64,000 nt of DNA, taken from the NCBI RefSeq assembly GCF_022669055.1, contig NZ_JAJMLW010000002.1:310001-374000 (forward strand), in the 5' to 3' direction. How positions within the stretch are numbered: position 1 is the stretch's first letter; the number at the start of each line of letters is the position of its first letter. Source of the stretch: Adlercreutzia faecimuris. GTDB taxonomy: Bacteria > Actinomycetota > Coriobacteriia > Coriobacteriales > Eggerthellaceae. This document shows positions 53,131 to 64,000 of this stretch, in pieces. The notes under the pieces were generated by a model. It was not told where the DNA came from. It did no database searches and saw nothing but the letters and a program-made list of their open reading frames with translations. The position numbers were made by a program, and so were the translations under genes.

Positions 53131-54093
53131 CTACTTGCGCCAGTCGAGGTAGTCGGCGGCGGCGGTGGCGGCGTTGGCGCCGTCGGCCACGGCGGTCACC
53201 ACCTGGCGCAGCTCCTTGACGCGCACGTCGCCGGCGGCGAAGACGTTGGGCATGGCCGTGCGCCCCATCTCGTCGGCGATGACGTAGCCGGACTGGTCGA
53301 GCTCCAGGTCGCCGGCGAGGAAGGCGGTGTTGGGCCGCATCCCCACGGCGATGAACACGGCCGCCACGTCGAGGACGCGCCCCTCGTCGGTCTTGACGTT
53401 GCGCAGCCGCACGCCGGCCACGCGGCCGTCCTCAACGACGAGCTCCTCGGCCACGCTGTCCCAGCACAGCTCGACGTTGTCGAGCTGGCGCAGGCGCTCG
53501 TGGTAGATGGCCGTGGCGCGCAGCTTGTCGCGCCGGTGGACGAGGTAGACCTTGCGGCAGATGCGCGCCAGGTAGATGACGTCGGCCACGGCGGTGTCGC
53601 CGCCGCCGATGACCGCCACGTCGCGGCCGCGGAAGAAGTTGCCGTCGCAGGTGGCGCAGTAGGACACGCCGCGGCCCCGCAGCTCGTCCTCATGCGGCAG
53701 CCCCAGCTGGGCGGGCGTCGCCCCCGTGGCGACGATGACCGTGCGGGCCCGGTACGACCCGAACGGCGTGGCGATGAGGTTGGGGGTCACCGACAGGTCG
53801 ACCGAGGTCACCTCCTCGGTCACCGTGCGCACGCCGAACGCGGAGGCCTGGGCGTGCATCTTCATGGCCAGGTCGAACCCGCTCGTCGAGTCGGAGTAGC
53901 CGGGGTAGTTCTCCAGATGCTCGGTGGTGGCGCACTGCCCACCGGGCGAGAGCCGCTCGAACAGCAGCGTCGTGAGCCCCGAGCGGGCCCCGTACAGGGC
54001 CGCCGTCATGCCGGCCGGGCCGGCGCCGATGACCGCCAGGTCGACGGTCTCGGGCTCGCGGGCGAGCGCGTCGCCCGAGGTGTTGAGGTCCAT
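53131..54093 (-). CDS. trxB: Thioredoxin-disulfide reductase
   Basis: 320 residues. FAD-binding IGAGPAGMTAALYGARSG, redox-active CATC in VSYCATCDGNFF, NADPH-binding VIGGGDTAVADVIYLA and the C-terminal VFAAGDVRVKELRQV. Reduces TrxA with NADPH. 77 bp downstream of trxA on the same strand. GGGAGGAG before the ATG. Confidence 0.97.
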   Translation of the reverse strand: MDLNTSGDALAREPETVDLAVIGAGPAGMTAALYGARSGLTTLLFERLSPGGQCATTEHLENYPGYSDSTSGFDLAMKMHAQASAFGVRTVTEEVTSVDLSVTPNLIATPFGSYRARTVIVATGATPAQLGLPHEDELRGRGVSYCATCDGNFFRGRDVAVIGGGDTAVADVIYLARICRKVYLVHRRDKLRATAIYHERLRQLDNVELCWDSVAEELVVEDGRVAGVRLRNVKTDEGRVLDVAAVFIAVGMRPNTAFLAGDLELDQSGYVIADEMGRTAMPNVFAAGDVRVKELRQVVTAVADGANAATAAADYLDWRK

Positions 54094-54170
54094 GGGTTCT
54101 CCTCCCTATGCGAGCGGGCGCCCGGGCCGAGAGGCCGCGGGCGCCCGCGTCGGCGATGCGTCGGGGTATC

Positions 54171-54479
54171 CTAGGCGTTCAGCAGGGCCAGGATGTTCTG
54201 CTTGGGCTGGGCGCCGACGGTCTGGTTGACCACCTGGCCGTCCACGAAGACGACGAGGGTCGGCACGGAGGTCACGCCGTAGCGGGCCGCCACGTCGGGG
54301 CTCTGGTCGATGTCGACCTTGTACACCTTGACGGCGGCGTTCTCGGCGGCCACCTCGTCCAGGACGGGGGCCAGCATGCGGCACGGGCCGCACCAGGTGG
54401 CGAAGAAGTCGACGAGCACCTTGCCCGGCGCCTCGAGGACCTTCGACTGAAAATCGGCGGAAGAGATGACTTCGCTCAT
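54171..54479 (-). CDS. trxA: Thioredoxin
   Basis: 102 residues from ATG at 54479. Active site ATWCGPCRML; cis-Pro in VTSVPTLVVF; VDIDQSPDVAARYGV. Disulfide reductant working with TrxB. A TACAAT -10 lies at 54575-54580 on the minus strand. Confidence 0.97.
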   Translation of the reverse strand: MSEVISSADFQSKVLEAPGKVLVDFFATWCGPCRMLAPVLDEVAAENAAVKVYKVDIDQSPDVAARYGVTSVPTLVVFVDGQVVNQTVGAQPKQNILALLNA

Positions 54480-54574
54480 AGTGTCTGCCTCCTTGCAGGT
54501 CAGATGTGCGATGGGCTGCCTTGCGTTCACATCGCCCGCGGCGCGCAGCCAGGCCCCGGGCAAGCCATGGGCCC

Positions 54575-54580
54575 ATTGTA
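54575..54580 (-). promoter_or_regulatory. -10 box of trxA
   Basis: TACAAT on the minus strand, about 95 bp before the trxA start; no clear -35. Confidence 0.45.
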
Positions 54581-54634
54581 GGGCCCTGTTCCCAAGCGTT
54601 TCGCCAGCGTTCCCGTAATGGCATGAAACTGAAC

Positions 54635-54640
54635 TATAAT
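54635..54640 (+). promoter_or_regulatory. -10 box of the patatin-like gene
   Basis: Perfect TATAAT, 25 bp before the start codon; the leader would be about 20 nt, carrying GAGAGGA. Confidence 0.6.
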
Positions 54641-54665
54641 GGCAACGAAAAACGAGAGGACAGCC

Positions 54666-55637
54666 ATGGATTCCCACACCCTGAAAGAGGAGATAGAGGC
54701 CGACTACCAGCCCGCCGAGGTGGACTTCCCCGTCGCCTGGCGCGGTCACGAGGTGACCCGCGCCAACCTGGTGCTCGAGGGCGGCGCCATGCGCGGCCTG
54801 TTCACCGCCGGCGTGCTCGACTGCTTCATGGACCGCGGCCTGTTCTGCGAGCGGGTCATCGGCGTGTCGGCCGGCGCGCTCATGGGCTACAACTACGTGG
54901 CCGGGCAGGCCGGGCGCGGCTGCTACGTCAACCTGAAGTACTGCACCGACTGGCGCTACCTGTCGCTCAAGAGCTTCGTGCGCACGGGCAACGCCTTCGG
55001 CCGCGAGATGAGCTTCGACGTCATCCCCAACGTGCTCGACCCCTTCCCCTACGAGGCCTTCGACGCCTCCCCCATGGAGCTCATCGCCGTGTCGAGCGAC
55101 CTGGTCACCGGCGAGGCCGACTACCACCGCATCCGCGACGCCCGCGCCGACGTGCCCTACCTCATCGCCTCCTCCTCGATGCCGCTGGTGAGCGAGATCG
55201 TCGAGGTGGGCGGCAGGAAGCTGCTCGACGGGGGCACGTGCGACTCCATCCCCATCGTCTACTCGATGGCCACCGGCGCCTCCAAGCACATCGTCGTGTG
55301 CACCCAGGACGCCGGCTACGTGAAGGGCCCCAACAAGCTCATGCCCGTCCTCGACCGCCGCTTCGCCGACTACCCGCTGTTCGTCGACCGCCTGGCCAAC
55401 CGCCACTTCGAGTACAACCGCGCAAGCCGCGGCGTCGACCGGCTCCACGAGGAGGGGCGCGCCTTCGTCATCCGCCCCGACAAGCCGGTGGAGGTGGCCA
55501 GCATGGAGAAGGACCAGGGCAAGCTGCTCGCCCTCTACGAGGAGGGCGTGGCCGTGACCACGCGCGTATGGGACGACCTGATGGCCTACCTGGCCGCTCC
55601 CGCGCCGGCCGACCCCGCGCCCGAGACGCTGCTCTAG
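54666..55637 (+). CDS. Patatin-like phospholipase
   Basis: 323 residues from ATG at 54666. Oxyanion loop EGGAMRGLFTAGVLD, nucleophile elbow GVSAGAL (GxSxG) and the catalytic Asp in LLDGGTCDS, as in the RssA/YjjU bacterial patatin group. Predicted cytosolic acyl hydrolase on lipids; no signal peptide. Alone between trxA and the K+ channel gene. Confidence 0.92.
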   Translation: MDSHTLKEEIEADYQPAEVDFPVAWRGHEVTRANLVLEGGAMRGLFTAGVLDCFMDRGLFCERVIGVSAGALMGYNYVAGQAGRGCYVNLKYCTDWRYLSLKSFVRTGNAFGREMSFDVIPNVLDPFPYEAFDASPMELIAVSSDLVTGEADYHRIRDARADVPYLIASSSMPLVSEIVEVGGRKLLDGGTCDSIPIVYSMATGASKHIVVCTQDAGYVKGPNKLMPVLDRRFADYPLFVDRLANRHFEYNRASRGVDRLHEEGRAFVIRPDKPVEVASMEKDQGKLLALYEEGVAVTTRVWDDLMAYLAAPAPADPAPETLL

Positions 55638-55671
55638 CCGCGCCCGCGCCGCCCGGCGCGCGCCCCGTCCG

Positions 55672-56724
55672 TCACAGCCGCGCGCGGCCCTCGCCCTCGG
55701 CGGGATCGTCGCGGTCGTCATCGCGCTCGCCCGGGTCGTCGCGGCCGCCGTCCCCATCGCCGCCGTCGTCGCGCCCATCGTCGCCGCGGCCGTCGTCGCG
55801 TTCGTCCGCGTCATCGTCGCCATCGCCGCCCCCGGCACCGCCCTCCCCCGCCTTCTGCCGGGCGCGGCCCTTGCGCTCGTCGCGCTCGATGCGGCGCAGG
55901 CTCGCGTTCTGGAACTCCGCCACGAAGCCGGCCGAGAAGATGCCGCCGGGGATGGCCACGAGCGCCACCGACAGGAACATGATGAGCGAGCCCACCATGC
56001 GCCCGGGCACCGTCACGGGCACGATGTCGCCGTAGCCGGTGCCGGTCACCGTCTCGACCGCCCAGTACAGGCCCGTGAGCAGGCTGTTGAACGCGTCGGG
56101 CTGCACGGGGCTCTCGATCTCGTACATGAGGATGCTCGACACCACCACCAGAAGCGCTATGACCAGAAACGACGCCACGATCTCGTGCTTGCGCTTGGAG
56201 AGCACCCGCCCGATGGTGCGCAGCCCGCGCATGTAGCGGGATATCTTGATGAGGCGCACGAGGCGCAGCACGTTGATGGCGTCGTGCACCGACGGCGTCA
56301 CCGGCACGAACCACGCCACCATGTTGGGCAGAAACGAGAGCAAGTCGATGATGCCGAGGGACGAGGTCATGTAGCGCAGCCGCGCGCGGGCCGGCGACAC
56401 GTCGCCGAAGGCCAGGTCGGCTATCCAGATGCGCGCCAGGTACTCGACGGCGAAGCAGACGGTGGAGAAGGTGTAGAACCGCGCGATGACCCAGGTGGCC
56501 ACCGGGTCGAGCCCCGGCTGGGCCGACACGAACACGATGGCGGCGTTGGCGAGGATGAGGGCGAACAGCGCGTAGCCGGCCACCTTCGCCATCAGGCGGC
56601 CGCGGGAGGCGTTCTCCAGGGCGTAGAAGGTCTGGCGCTTGAGCTCCGAGGCGCTGTCGAGCTTGAGCCGGCGCGCCAGCCGCGCGGCGCGCCGCTCCGC
56701 GCCGCCCTTGCGATGCCTCGTCAC
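55672..56724 (-). CDS. Voltage-gated-type potassium channel (six-helix)
   Basis: 350 residues from GTG at 56724 (GAAGGAGG before it). Six membrane helices: S1-S4 (about 40-165) with an Arg-rich S4 (LRLVRLIKISRYMRGLRTI), then S5, pore loop TVTGTGYGDIVPVT with the TGYGD selectivity filter, and S6. The last 50 residues are an extreme Asp/Gly/Arg-rich tail, probably disordered. Divergent from the cation/proton antiporter across about 207 bp; the two may act together in K+/pH balance (inference). Confidence 0.93.
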   Translation of the reverse strand: MTRHRKGGAERRAARLARRLKLDSASELKRQTFYALENASRGRLMAKVAGYALFALILANAAIVFVSAQPGLDPVATWVIARFYTFSTVCFAVEYLARIWIADLAFGDVSPARARLRYMTSSLGIIDLLSFLPNMVAWFVPVTPSVHDAINVLRLVRLIKISRYMRGLRTIGRVLSKRKHEIVASFLVIALLVVVSSILMYEIESPVQPDAFNSLLTGLYWAVETVTGTGYGDIVPVTVPGRMVGSLIMFLSVALVAIPGGIFSAGFVAEFQNASLRRIERDERKGRARQKAGEGGAGGGDGDDDADERDDGRGDDGRDDGGDGDGGRDDPGERDDDRDDPAEGEGRARL

Positions 56725-56931
56725 GGAGCCGCCCTCCTTCCCGGGCCGTGGGCCCTCCCCCGGCGTGACGTCCGCGCAACCCTCTTCGCCGCCGGCGCGC
56801 CCGTGTGGTAGGGTGGGTGCCGGCGGGCGCGGCGCCCCGCCCGACCTGAAGTCTAGCACGCGCCGCGTGCGCGCGGCACCCCGTCGCCGAGCGGTAACGG
56901 AGCCGTGCGCTACGACCGGAGAGGAGCCCTC

Positions 56932-58350
56932 GTGGCCGACCTGACCTCGCTCGCCTTCATCACGGCCCTGGCCTTCCTCTGCCCGCTCGTCGCCCAGTCC
57001 ATCCCCGGCAAGCCCGTGTCCGAGACGGTGTTCCTCCTCATCGCCGGCATGGTCGCGGGCCCCCACCTGGCCGGCATCGTGTCGACGAGCGACGCCATCG
57101 CACTTCTGTCCGACCTGGGGCTCGGGCTGCTGTTCCTGCTGGCGGGCTACGAGATAGACCCGGGCAACCTCACGGGGCGCCAGGGGCGGCGCGGGCTCGC
57201 CACCTGGGGCGTCACCCTCGCGCTGGCCTTCGCGGCCGTGGTGGCGTGGCCGGCGTTCTCGGCCTTCGACGCCGACGGCATCGCCGTGGCCATCGCGCTC
57301 ACCACCACCGCCATCGGCACGCTCCTGCCCATCCTCCAGGAGCGGGGCGCCCTCGACACGCCCGTGGGGCGCGCGGTGCTCGCCTACGGCACCTGGGGCG
57401 AGCTCTGCCCCATCCTCGCCATGACGCTGCTGCTGTCCACCCGCTCGGAGTGGCGCACCGTGCTCATCCTGCTCGCCTTCCTGGCCATCGCCGTGGCCGC
57501 CGCCGTCATCCCCAAGAAGGCGCGGGCCGCCGGCGGCTACGTCTACCGCCTCATCGAGCGCAACGCCGACACCAACTCCCAGATGATCGTGCGCGCGGTG
57601 ATGGTGCTCCTGGTCGGGCTCACGGCGGTGTCGGCCGTGTTCGACCTCGACATCGTGCTGGGCGCCTTCGCCGCCGGCTTCGTGCTGCGCTACGTCCTGC
57701 CCGAGGGCTCCCAGCTCCTCGAGGGCAAGGTGAGCGCCCTGGGCTACGGGTTCTTCATCCCGCTGTTCTTCATCGTCTCGGGCGCCCGCATCGACATGGG
57801 GGCCGTCCTCGACCAGCCGCTGCTGCTGGCGGTGTTCATCGCGCTTCTCGTGCTCGTGCGCGCCGTACCCATCTTCGTGGCCCTCACCACCGACCCCGTC
57901 GATCGCGCGCTGCCGGTGAACGCGCGCCTGACCGTGGCCATCTACTGCACCACGGCCCTGCCGCTCATCGTGGCGGTGACCACCGTGGCCGTGGCCGCCA
58001 GCGCCATGGCGCAGGGCACCGCGTCGGTGCTGGTGGCGGCCGGGGGCATCACCGTGCTCATCATGCCGCTGCTCGCCTCGCTCACCCTGCGCACCATCGA
58101 CGCCGAGCCCGTGGCCGCCGCCCGCGAGATCCGCCGGGAGCCGCGCCGCATCGGGCCCATCCTGCGCGACCACTACCGGCTGCAGCGCGAGCGCCACCGC
58201 CGCGACGCCATCCGCCTCGCGCGCACCTACGGGCTCGACCCCTCCGCCATCGAGGACGCCCTGCGCGACGCGGGCCCGGGCGGCTGCCCCGTCGTGCCCG
58301 GAAGGCAGGAGGGCCGCCCCGAAGGCGGCCCCCGCGACGACGATCGATAG
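56932..58350 (+). CDS. Cation:proton antiporter (CPA2/KefB type)
   Basis: 472 residues from GTG at 56932, chosen because GAGAGGAG precedes it; a further GTG lies at 56905. About 12 membrane helices of the Na+/H+ exchanger fold: SDLGLGLLFLLAGYEIDP, ALTTTAIGTLLPIL, LGAFAAGFVLRYVLPEG and GYGFFIPLFFIVSGARIDM are CPA2 hallmarks. The C-terminus is a short basic cytosolic tail; no TrkA-N domain. Exchanges K+ or Na+ for H+. Confidence 0.92.
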   Translation: MADLTSLAFITALAFLCPLVAQSIPGKPVSETVFLLIAGMVAGPHLAGIVSTSDAIALLSDLGLGLLFLLAGYEIDPGNLTGRQGRRGLATWGVTLALAFAAVVAWPAFSAFDADGIAVAIALTTTAIGTLLPILQERGALDTPVGRAVLAYGTWGELCPILAMTLLLSTRSEWRTVLILLAFLAIAVAAAVIPKKARAAGGYVYRLIERNADTNSQMIVRAVMVLLVGLTAVSAVFDLDIVLGAFAAGFVLRYVLPEGSQLLEGKVSALGYGFFIPLFFIVSGARIDMGAVLDQPLLLAVFIALLVLVRAVPIFVALTTDPVDRALPVNARLTVAIYCTTALPLIVAVTTVAVAASAMAQGTASVLVAAGGITVLIMPLLASLTLRTIDAEPVAAAREIRREPRRIGPILRDHYRLQRERHRRDAIRLARTYGLDPSAIEDALRDAGPGGCPVVPGRQEGRPEGGPRDDDR

Positions 58351-58382
58351 GCGGCGCGAGCGAGCGCCGGGCGCGCAGGCGC

Positions 58383-58706
58383 CTAGTCCGGCTCCACCGT
58401 GACGGCGGTGCCCGAGGCGGTCACCATGAGCATGTTGCCCTGGCCGAGCACCTCGTAGTCCATGTCCACGCCGATGACCGCGTGGGCCCCGAGCGCCGCG
58501 GCGCGCTGCTCCAGCTCCTGGAGCGCCTGGGTGCGGGCGACCATCAGCTCTTCCTCGTAGCCCTGGGCGCGGCCGCCCACCAGGTTGCGGATGCCGGCGC
58601 CGAAGTCCCGCAGGAAGTTGATGCCGGTGATGACCTCGCCGAAGACGATGCCGTAGTAGCCGGTGACCCGGTAGCCCTCGACGGTGGGGGTGGTGGTGAC
58701 GATCAT
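58383..58706 (-). CDS. YbjQ-family (heavy-metal-binding-like) protein
   Basis: 107 residues covering the whole YbjQ/UPF0145 domain: [21 protein letters not shown] at the N-terminus, then [18 protein letters not shown] and [11 protein letters not shown]. Forms a pentameric small protein of unknown function, once linked to metal binding. Convergent with the antiporter gene. Confidence 0.92.
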   Translation of the reverse strand: MIVTTTPTVEGYRVTGYYGIVFGEVITGINFLRDFGAGIRNLVGGRAQGYEEELMVARTQALQELEQRAAALGAHAVIGVDMDYEVLGQGNMLMVTASGTAVTVEPD

Positions 58707-58732
58707 GGCTGTCCTCCTCGGATGCCTCAGGC

Positions 58733-58762
58733 GCGCGGCCCGGGCGCCGGCCCGGGCCGCGC
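58733..58762 (-). terminator. Hairpin after thrS
   Basis: Perfect 13-bp arms with a 4-nt loop, 11 bp after the thrS stop; no T-tract. Confidence 0.6.
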
Positions 58763-58772
58763 GGCGGGTCGG

Positions 58773-60692
58773 CTACAGCGCCGCCTCGCGGATGACGGAC
58801 AGGAACCGCTCGCGGTCCCACTTGCCCAGGTCGCCCTCGGCGCGCTCGCGCACGGACACGACGCCCTCCTCGATCTCGGCGTCGCCCATGACGATCATGT
58901 AGGGGATCTTCTGGGCCTGGGCCTTGGCGATCTTCACGCGCATGGGCTCGTTCTGGTCGTAGACCTCCACGCGGCCGCCGGCGCCCTTGACCTGGCCGGC
59001 GAACTCGGCCGCCGCCTCCTTGTGGCGGTCGGCGATGGGGATGACCACCACTTGCACCGGCGCCAGCCACAGCGGCAGCGCGCCGGCGTAGTGCTCGATG
59101 AGGATGCCGAGGAAGCGCTCGATCGACCCGAAGATGGCGCGGTGGAGCATCCAGGGCGTCTCCTCGGTGTTGTCCTCGGTGCGGTAGGTCAGCCCGAAGC
59201 GCATGGGCATGTTGAAGTCGATCTGCACCGTGGAGCACTGCCAGGTGCGCCCGATGGCGTCCTTCACCTTGATGTCGATCTTGGGGCCGTAGAACGCACC
59301 GTCGCCCTCGTTGATCTCGTAGGCCAGGTGATGGCGCTCGCACGCCTCCATGAGCGACTTGGTGGCGTGGTCCCACATCTCGTCGGTGCCGATGGACTTC
59401 TCGGGGCGCGTGGATATCTCGGCCTCGTAGGCGAAGCCGAAGGTGCCCATGATGTGGTCGACCAGGTCGAGGATGGCGACGACCTCCTCGACCACCTGAT
59501 CCTTGGTGCAGAACACGTGCGCGTCGTCCTGGGTGAACCCGCGGGCGCGCAGAAGGCCGTGCACCACGCCGGACATCTCGTGGCGGTACACCGTGCCGAA
59601 CTCGAAGTAGCGCAGCGGCAGGTCGCGGTAGGAGTGCAGCTCGTTCTTGTAGAGCATGACATGGCCCGGGCAGTTCATGGGCTTCACGCCGTACTCGGAC
59701 GGGCGCGGATCCTCCTCGGTGCCCTCGTTGATCTCGAAGAAGTACATGTTGTCGTGGTAGAAGCCGTAGTGGCCGCTCGTCTTCCACACGTCCGCGTTGT
59801 AGATGTGCGGGGTGATGACCTCCTCGTAGCCGCGCTCGTACAGATCGCGGCGCAGCCACTCCTGCAGGGTGCGGATGATGCGGGCGCCCTTGGGCAGGTA
59901 CATGGGCAGGCCCACGCCGGCCATGGGGTCCATCATGTAGATGCCGAGCTCGCGGCCGAGCTTGCGGTGGTCGCGCTTCTCGGCCTCCTCGAGGTTGTGC
60001 AAGTGCTCCTCGAGGTCCTTCTTGGAGAAGAACGCGGTGCCGTAGACGCGGGTGAGCATCTCGCGGTCGGAGTCGCCGCGCCAGTAGGCCCCGGCGAGCT
60101 TGGTCAGCTTGAAGGCGGGGATGCGCCCGGTGGAGGGCAGGTGCGGGCCGCGGCACAGGTCGGTGAACGACCCGATGGCGTAGGTGGTGATGGGCTCGCC
60201 CTCGGGCAGCTCCTCGATGAGCTCCACCTTGAGCGGCTGGTCGGCGAAGGCGGCGAGCGCCTCGTCGCGGGTGACCACGGAGCGGATGAAGGGCTCGTCG
60301 GCGGCGATGATCTCGGCCATGCGGGCCTCGATGGCGGCGAAGTCGTCCGGCGAGAGCGCCTTGCCGTCGGGCAGCTTGACGTCGTAGTAGAAGCCGTTCT
60401 CGATGGCGGGCCCCACGCCGAACTCCACGTCGCCGTAGAGGTCGGTCAGGGCGGCGGCCATCACGTGGGCCGTGGAGTGGCGCAGAAGCTCGAGGGCCTC
60501 CGGGCTCTTGGCGGTGACGACGGCCACCGCATCGCCGTCGGCCAGCGGGGCGCGAAGGTCGACGGGCCGGTCGTTGACGATGCCTCCCAGGGCGGCCTTG
60601 GCCAGGCCCGCGCCGATGGCGGCGGCCGCGTCGGCGACGGTGGCGCCCTCGGCGAGGGCCTTGCGCGATCCGTCGGGCAGTACGATTTCCAT
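58773..60692 (-). CDS. thrS: Threonyl-tRNA synthetase
   Basis: 639 residues from ATG at 60692 (AAAGGAGC before it). TGS domain (1-65), editing domain with HSTAHVMAAAL, class II core with motif 2 FEFGTVYRHEMSGVVHGLLR and zinc ligands near KPMNCPGHVMLYK, motif 3 TPWMLHRAIFGSIERFLGIL, and the anticodon-binding domain. I found no T-box leader upstream. Confidence 0.98.
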   Translation of the reverse strand: MEIVLPDGSRKALAEGATVADAAAAIGAGLAKAALGGIVNDRPVDLRAPLADGDAVAVVTAKSPEALELLRHSTAHVMAAALTDLYGDVEFGVGPAIENGFYYDVKLPDGKALSPDDFAAIEARMAEIIAADEPFIRSVVTRDEALAAFADQPLKVELIEELPEGEPITTYAIGSFTDLCRGPHLPSTGRIPAFKLTKLAGAYWRGDSDREMLTRVYGTAFFSKKDLEEHLHNLEEAEKRDHRKLGRELGIYMMDPMAGVGLPMYLPKGARIIRTLQEWLRRDLYERGYEEVITPHIYNADVWKTSGHYGFYHDNMYFFEINEGTEEDPRPSEYGVKPMNCPGHVMLYKNELHSYRDLPLRYFEFGTVYRHEMSGVVHGLLRARGFTQDDAHVFCTKDQVVEEVVAILDLVDHIMGTFGFAYEAEISTRPEKSIGTDEMWDHATKSLMEACERHHLAYEINEGDGAFYGPKIDIKVKDAIGRTWQCSTVQIDFNMPMRFGLTYRTEDNTEETPWMLHRAIFGSIERFLGILIEHYAGALPLWLAPVQVVVIPIADRHKEAAAEFAGQVKGAGGRVEVYDQNEPMRVKIAKAQAQKIPYMIVMGDAEIEEGVVSVRERAEGDLGKWDRERFLSVIREAAL

Positions 60693-60809
60693 GGTGCTCC
60701 TTTCCTGTGCCGGGCGCGCACAGAGCGCCTGCACGGTCATCACGCGCCGTGTTGAGTGCGGTGCGCTGGGATTGTCCACCCGGTCTTGGGCCGCCGGGTG
60801 CTCGGCCCG

Positions 60810-60844
60810 ATAAAGCCCGAAGCCGCCCCGCAGGCGGCTTCGGG
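60810..60844 (-). terminator. Intrinsic terminator of the zinc-ribbon gene
   Basis: Perfect 12-bp arms CCCGAAGCCGCC/GGCGGCTTCGGG with a 5-nt loop, followed on the minus strand by CTTTAT; 25 bp after the stop codon. Confidence 0.7.
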
Positions 60845-60869
60845 ATTCACGCGATGGGGACGTGCCGGC

Positions 60870-61367
60870 CTAGGACTTGGGCCGCGGACGGCTCGAGCCG
60901 GAGGGGCGCGGGCGGCGCTGGCGCTGCTGCTGGGGCGCGCCGGCCACCGGGGTGGCGCAGTAGGGGCAGACCGTCCACGAGGGCTCGAGGGCGCGCTCGC
61001 AGCGGCCGCAGAGGTTCTTGAGCTGCGTGTGGCAGCTGGGGCACAGCACGTAGTCCGCCTCGACGGGATAGCCGCAGGTGGCGCACTCGCCGTACTTCAT
61101 GAGCTGGCGCTGCTTGAGCGCGATCTCCAGCTCCTGCTCGTCACGGTCGATCTGGAGCAGGGGCGGGCGCAGCAGGCAGTAGGCGATGACGCCCAGGAGC
61201 GGCACCAGCGCCACGATGGCCCAGATGTACCACTGGGTGCCGCGCATGTAGGCGTCCCGCACGACCCACACGATGGAGAGCACGTACAGGATGACCAGCA
61301 GCACGACGACCACCGTGAAGGCGGCCTGCAGCTCCGGCGTCCAAAGCTGCGAGAGCAACTCGCTCAT
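60870..61367 (-). CDS. Zinc-ribbon membrane protein (PLDc_N-like)
   Basis: 165 residues. Two membrane helices (about 15-36 and 48-66) in a PLDc_N-like unit, then a double zinc ribbon with CATCG, CPSC, CGRC and CPYC knuckles (about 95-140) and a basic Pro/Arg/Ser tail. The cytosolic ribbons may bind a protein or nucleic acid; function unknown. It lies between valS and thrS on the same strand. Confidence 0.85.
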   Translation of the reverse strand: MSELLSQLWTPELQAAFTVVVVLLVILYVLSIVWVVRDAYMRGTQWYIWAIVALVPLLGVIAYCLLRPPLLQIDRDEQELEIALKQRQLMKYGECATCGYPVEADYVLCPSCHTQLKNLCGRCERALEPSWTVCPYCATPVAGAPQQQRQRRPRPSGSSRPRPKS

Positions 61368-61536
61368 GAGAAACCTCTTCTGTCCTCAGGGATTGCGACA
61401 CAGCCCCGCATTATAGCAAACCCGCGGCCATCCCCCGCCCCGAACCGCCCAACCCCGGCAAACAACCAGACGCCCCGCCCCCGGCCCCCGCACGAGAGCC
61501 GCTGGCGCGCCCTCAGGGGAGCCGGGGAAGCGAGAA

Positions 61537-61567
61537 GGGGCGCCCCGCGGTCGTTGCGGGGCGCCCC
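61537..61567 (-). terminator. Hairpin after valS
   Basis: Perfect 12-bp arms GGGGCGCCCCGC/GCGGGGCGCCCC with a 7-nt loop, 30 bp after the valS stop; CTTCTC follows on the minus strand. Confidence 0.6.
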
Positions 61568-61597
61568 CTTCGGAGCGTGGCGGGATCGGGCGCCCTC

Positions 61598-64000
<2,403 letters not shown>

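Noticed and set aside
55672-60156. 1494-codon minus-strand frame spanning the K+ channel, antiporter, YbjQ and part of thrS
   Set aside because: Only its last 350 codons (channel) read as a protein; the rest is antisense or out of frame to well supported genes.
60693-60800. T-box leader for thrS
   Set aside because: GGGTGGACAA resembles the start of a T-box sequence, but the conserved GGNACC part, the specifier stem and a terminator are not visible.

Overview
This window is a chromosomal segment of a very GC-rich (about 70% by eye) anaerobic actinobacterium, most likely from the Coriobacteriia, family Eggerthellaceae. The inference rests on three things: two DMSO-reductase-family molybdopterin enzymes, each with a two-cluster ferredoxin-like partner and a dedicated regulator; LuxR-type regulators fused to a large multi-pass membrane domain, a hallmark of Eggerthella and its relatives; and a sortase-anchored protein with InlB-B-like repeats. 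I saw no tRNA, rRNA, insertion sequence, prophage or CRISPR array.

Layout. 1-4.4 kb: the 5' part of a giant cell-wall-anchored surface protein (minus strand, running off the left edge), with its promoter region and a G9 tract early in the gene. 4.7-9.5 kb: a small membrane-protein pair, a dGTPase, RNase HI, an orphan membrane LuxR regulator and TatA. 9.7-20.4 kb: a membrane pyrophosphatase, then the classic operon rimP-nusA-rnpM-infB-rbfA-nrnA-truB-ribF. 20.6-29.4 kb: a VIT-type metal transporter, purC, an acyl-CoA synthetase with an XRE-cupin regulator, a dicarboxylate symporter, leuA and serA. 29.5-34.6 kb: molybdoenzyme operon 1 with a divergent LuxR regulator. 34.9-43.5 kb: serC, ilvN, ilvB, a membrane-anchored C39-like protein, cysK, a gamma-carbonic anhydrase-like protein and a metallo-beta-lactamase-fold hydrolase, separated by long intergenic inverted repeats. 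43.8-49.1 kb: molybdoenzyme cluster 2 (MFS transporter, ferredoxin, catalytic subunit, divergent LysR). 49.3-64 kb: purine nucleoside phosphorylase, prmC, prfA, trxB, trxA, a patatin-like lipase, a K+ channel, a cation/proton antiporter, a YbjQ protein, thrS, a zinc-ribbon membrane protein and valS (5' end missing).

How the parts work together. leuA, ilvB and ilvN make branched-chain amino acids; serA, serC and cysK make serine and cysteine. The two molybdoenzyme clusters look like inducible anaerobic reductases or dehydroxylases, each with its own sensor or regulator and a candidate operator in the divergent promoter region. In cluster 2 a LysR-box-like palindrome sits about 64 bp upstream of the inferred start of the molybdoenzyme transcript, the usual place for a LysR recognition site.

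The most striking observation is a pair of perfect 16-bp parS-type palindromes 66 bp apart inside prmC. They lie in an insertion of roughly 95 residues that ordinary PrmC proteins lack. They suggest that this window is near the chromosome origin and that a ParB loading site is hidden in a coding sequence. Most housekeeping genes read leftwards, so I infer that the origin lies to the right. Other items worth following are the intergenic long-inverted-repeat elements (40.3-40.7 and 43.6 kb), a 64-residue protein with an FMN-attachment-like motif in molybdoenzyme operon 1, a zinc-knuckle-like tail on NusA, a C39-family protein whose catalytic Cys is replaced, and paired operator-like palindromes before tatA.
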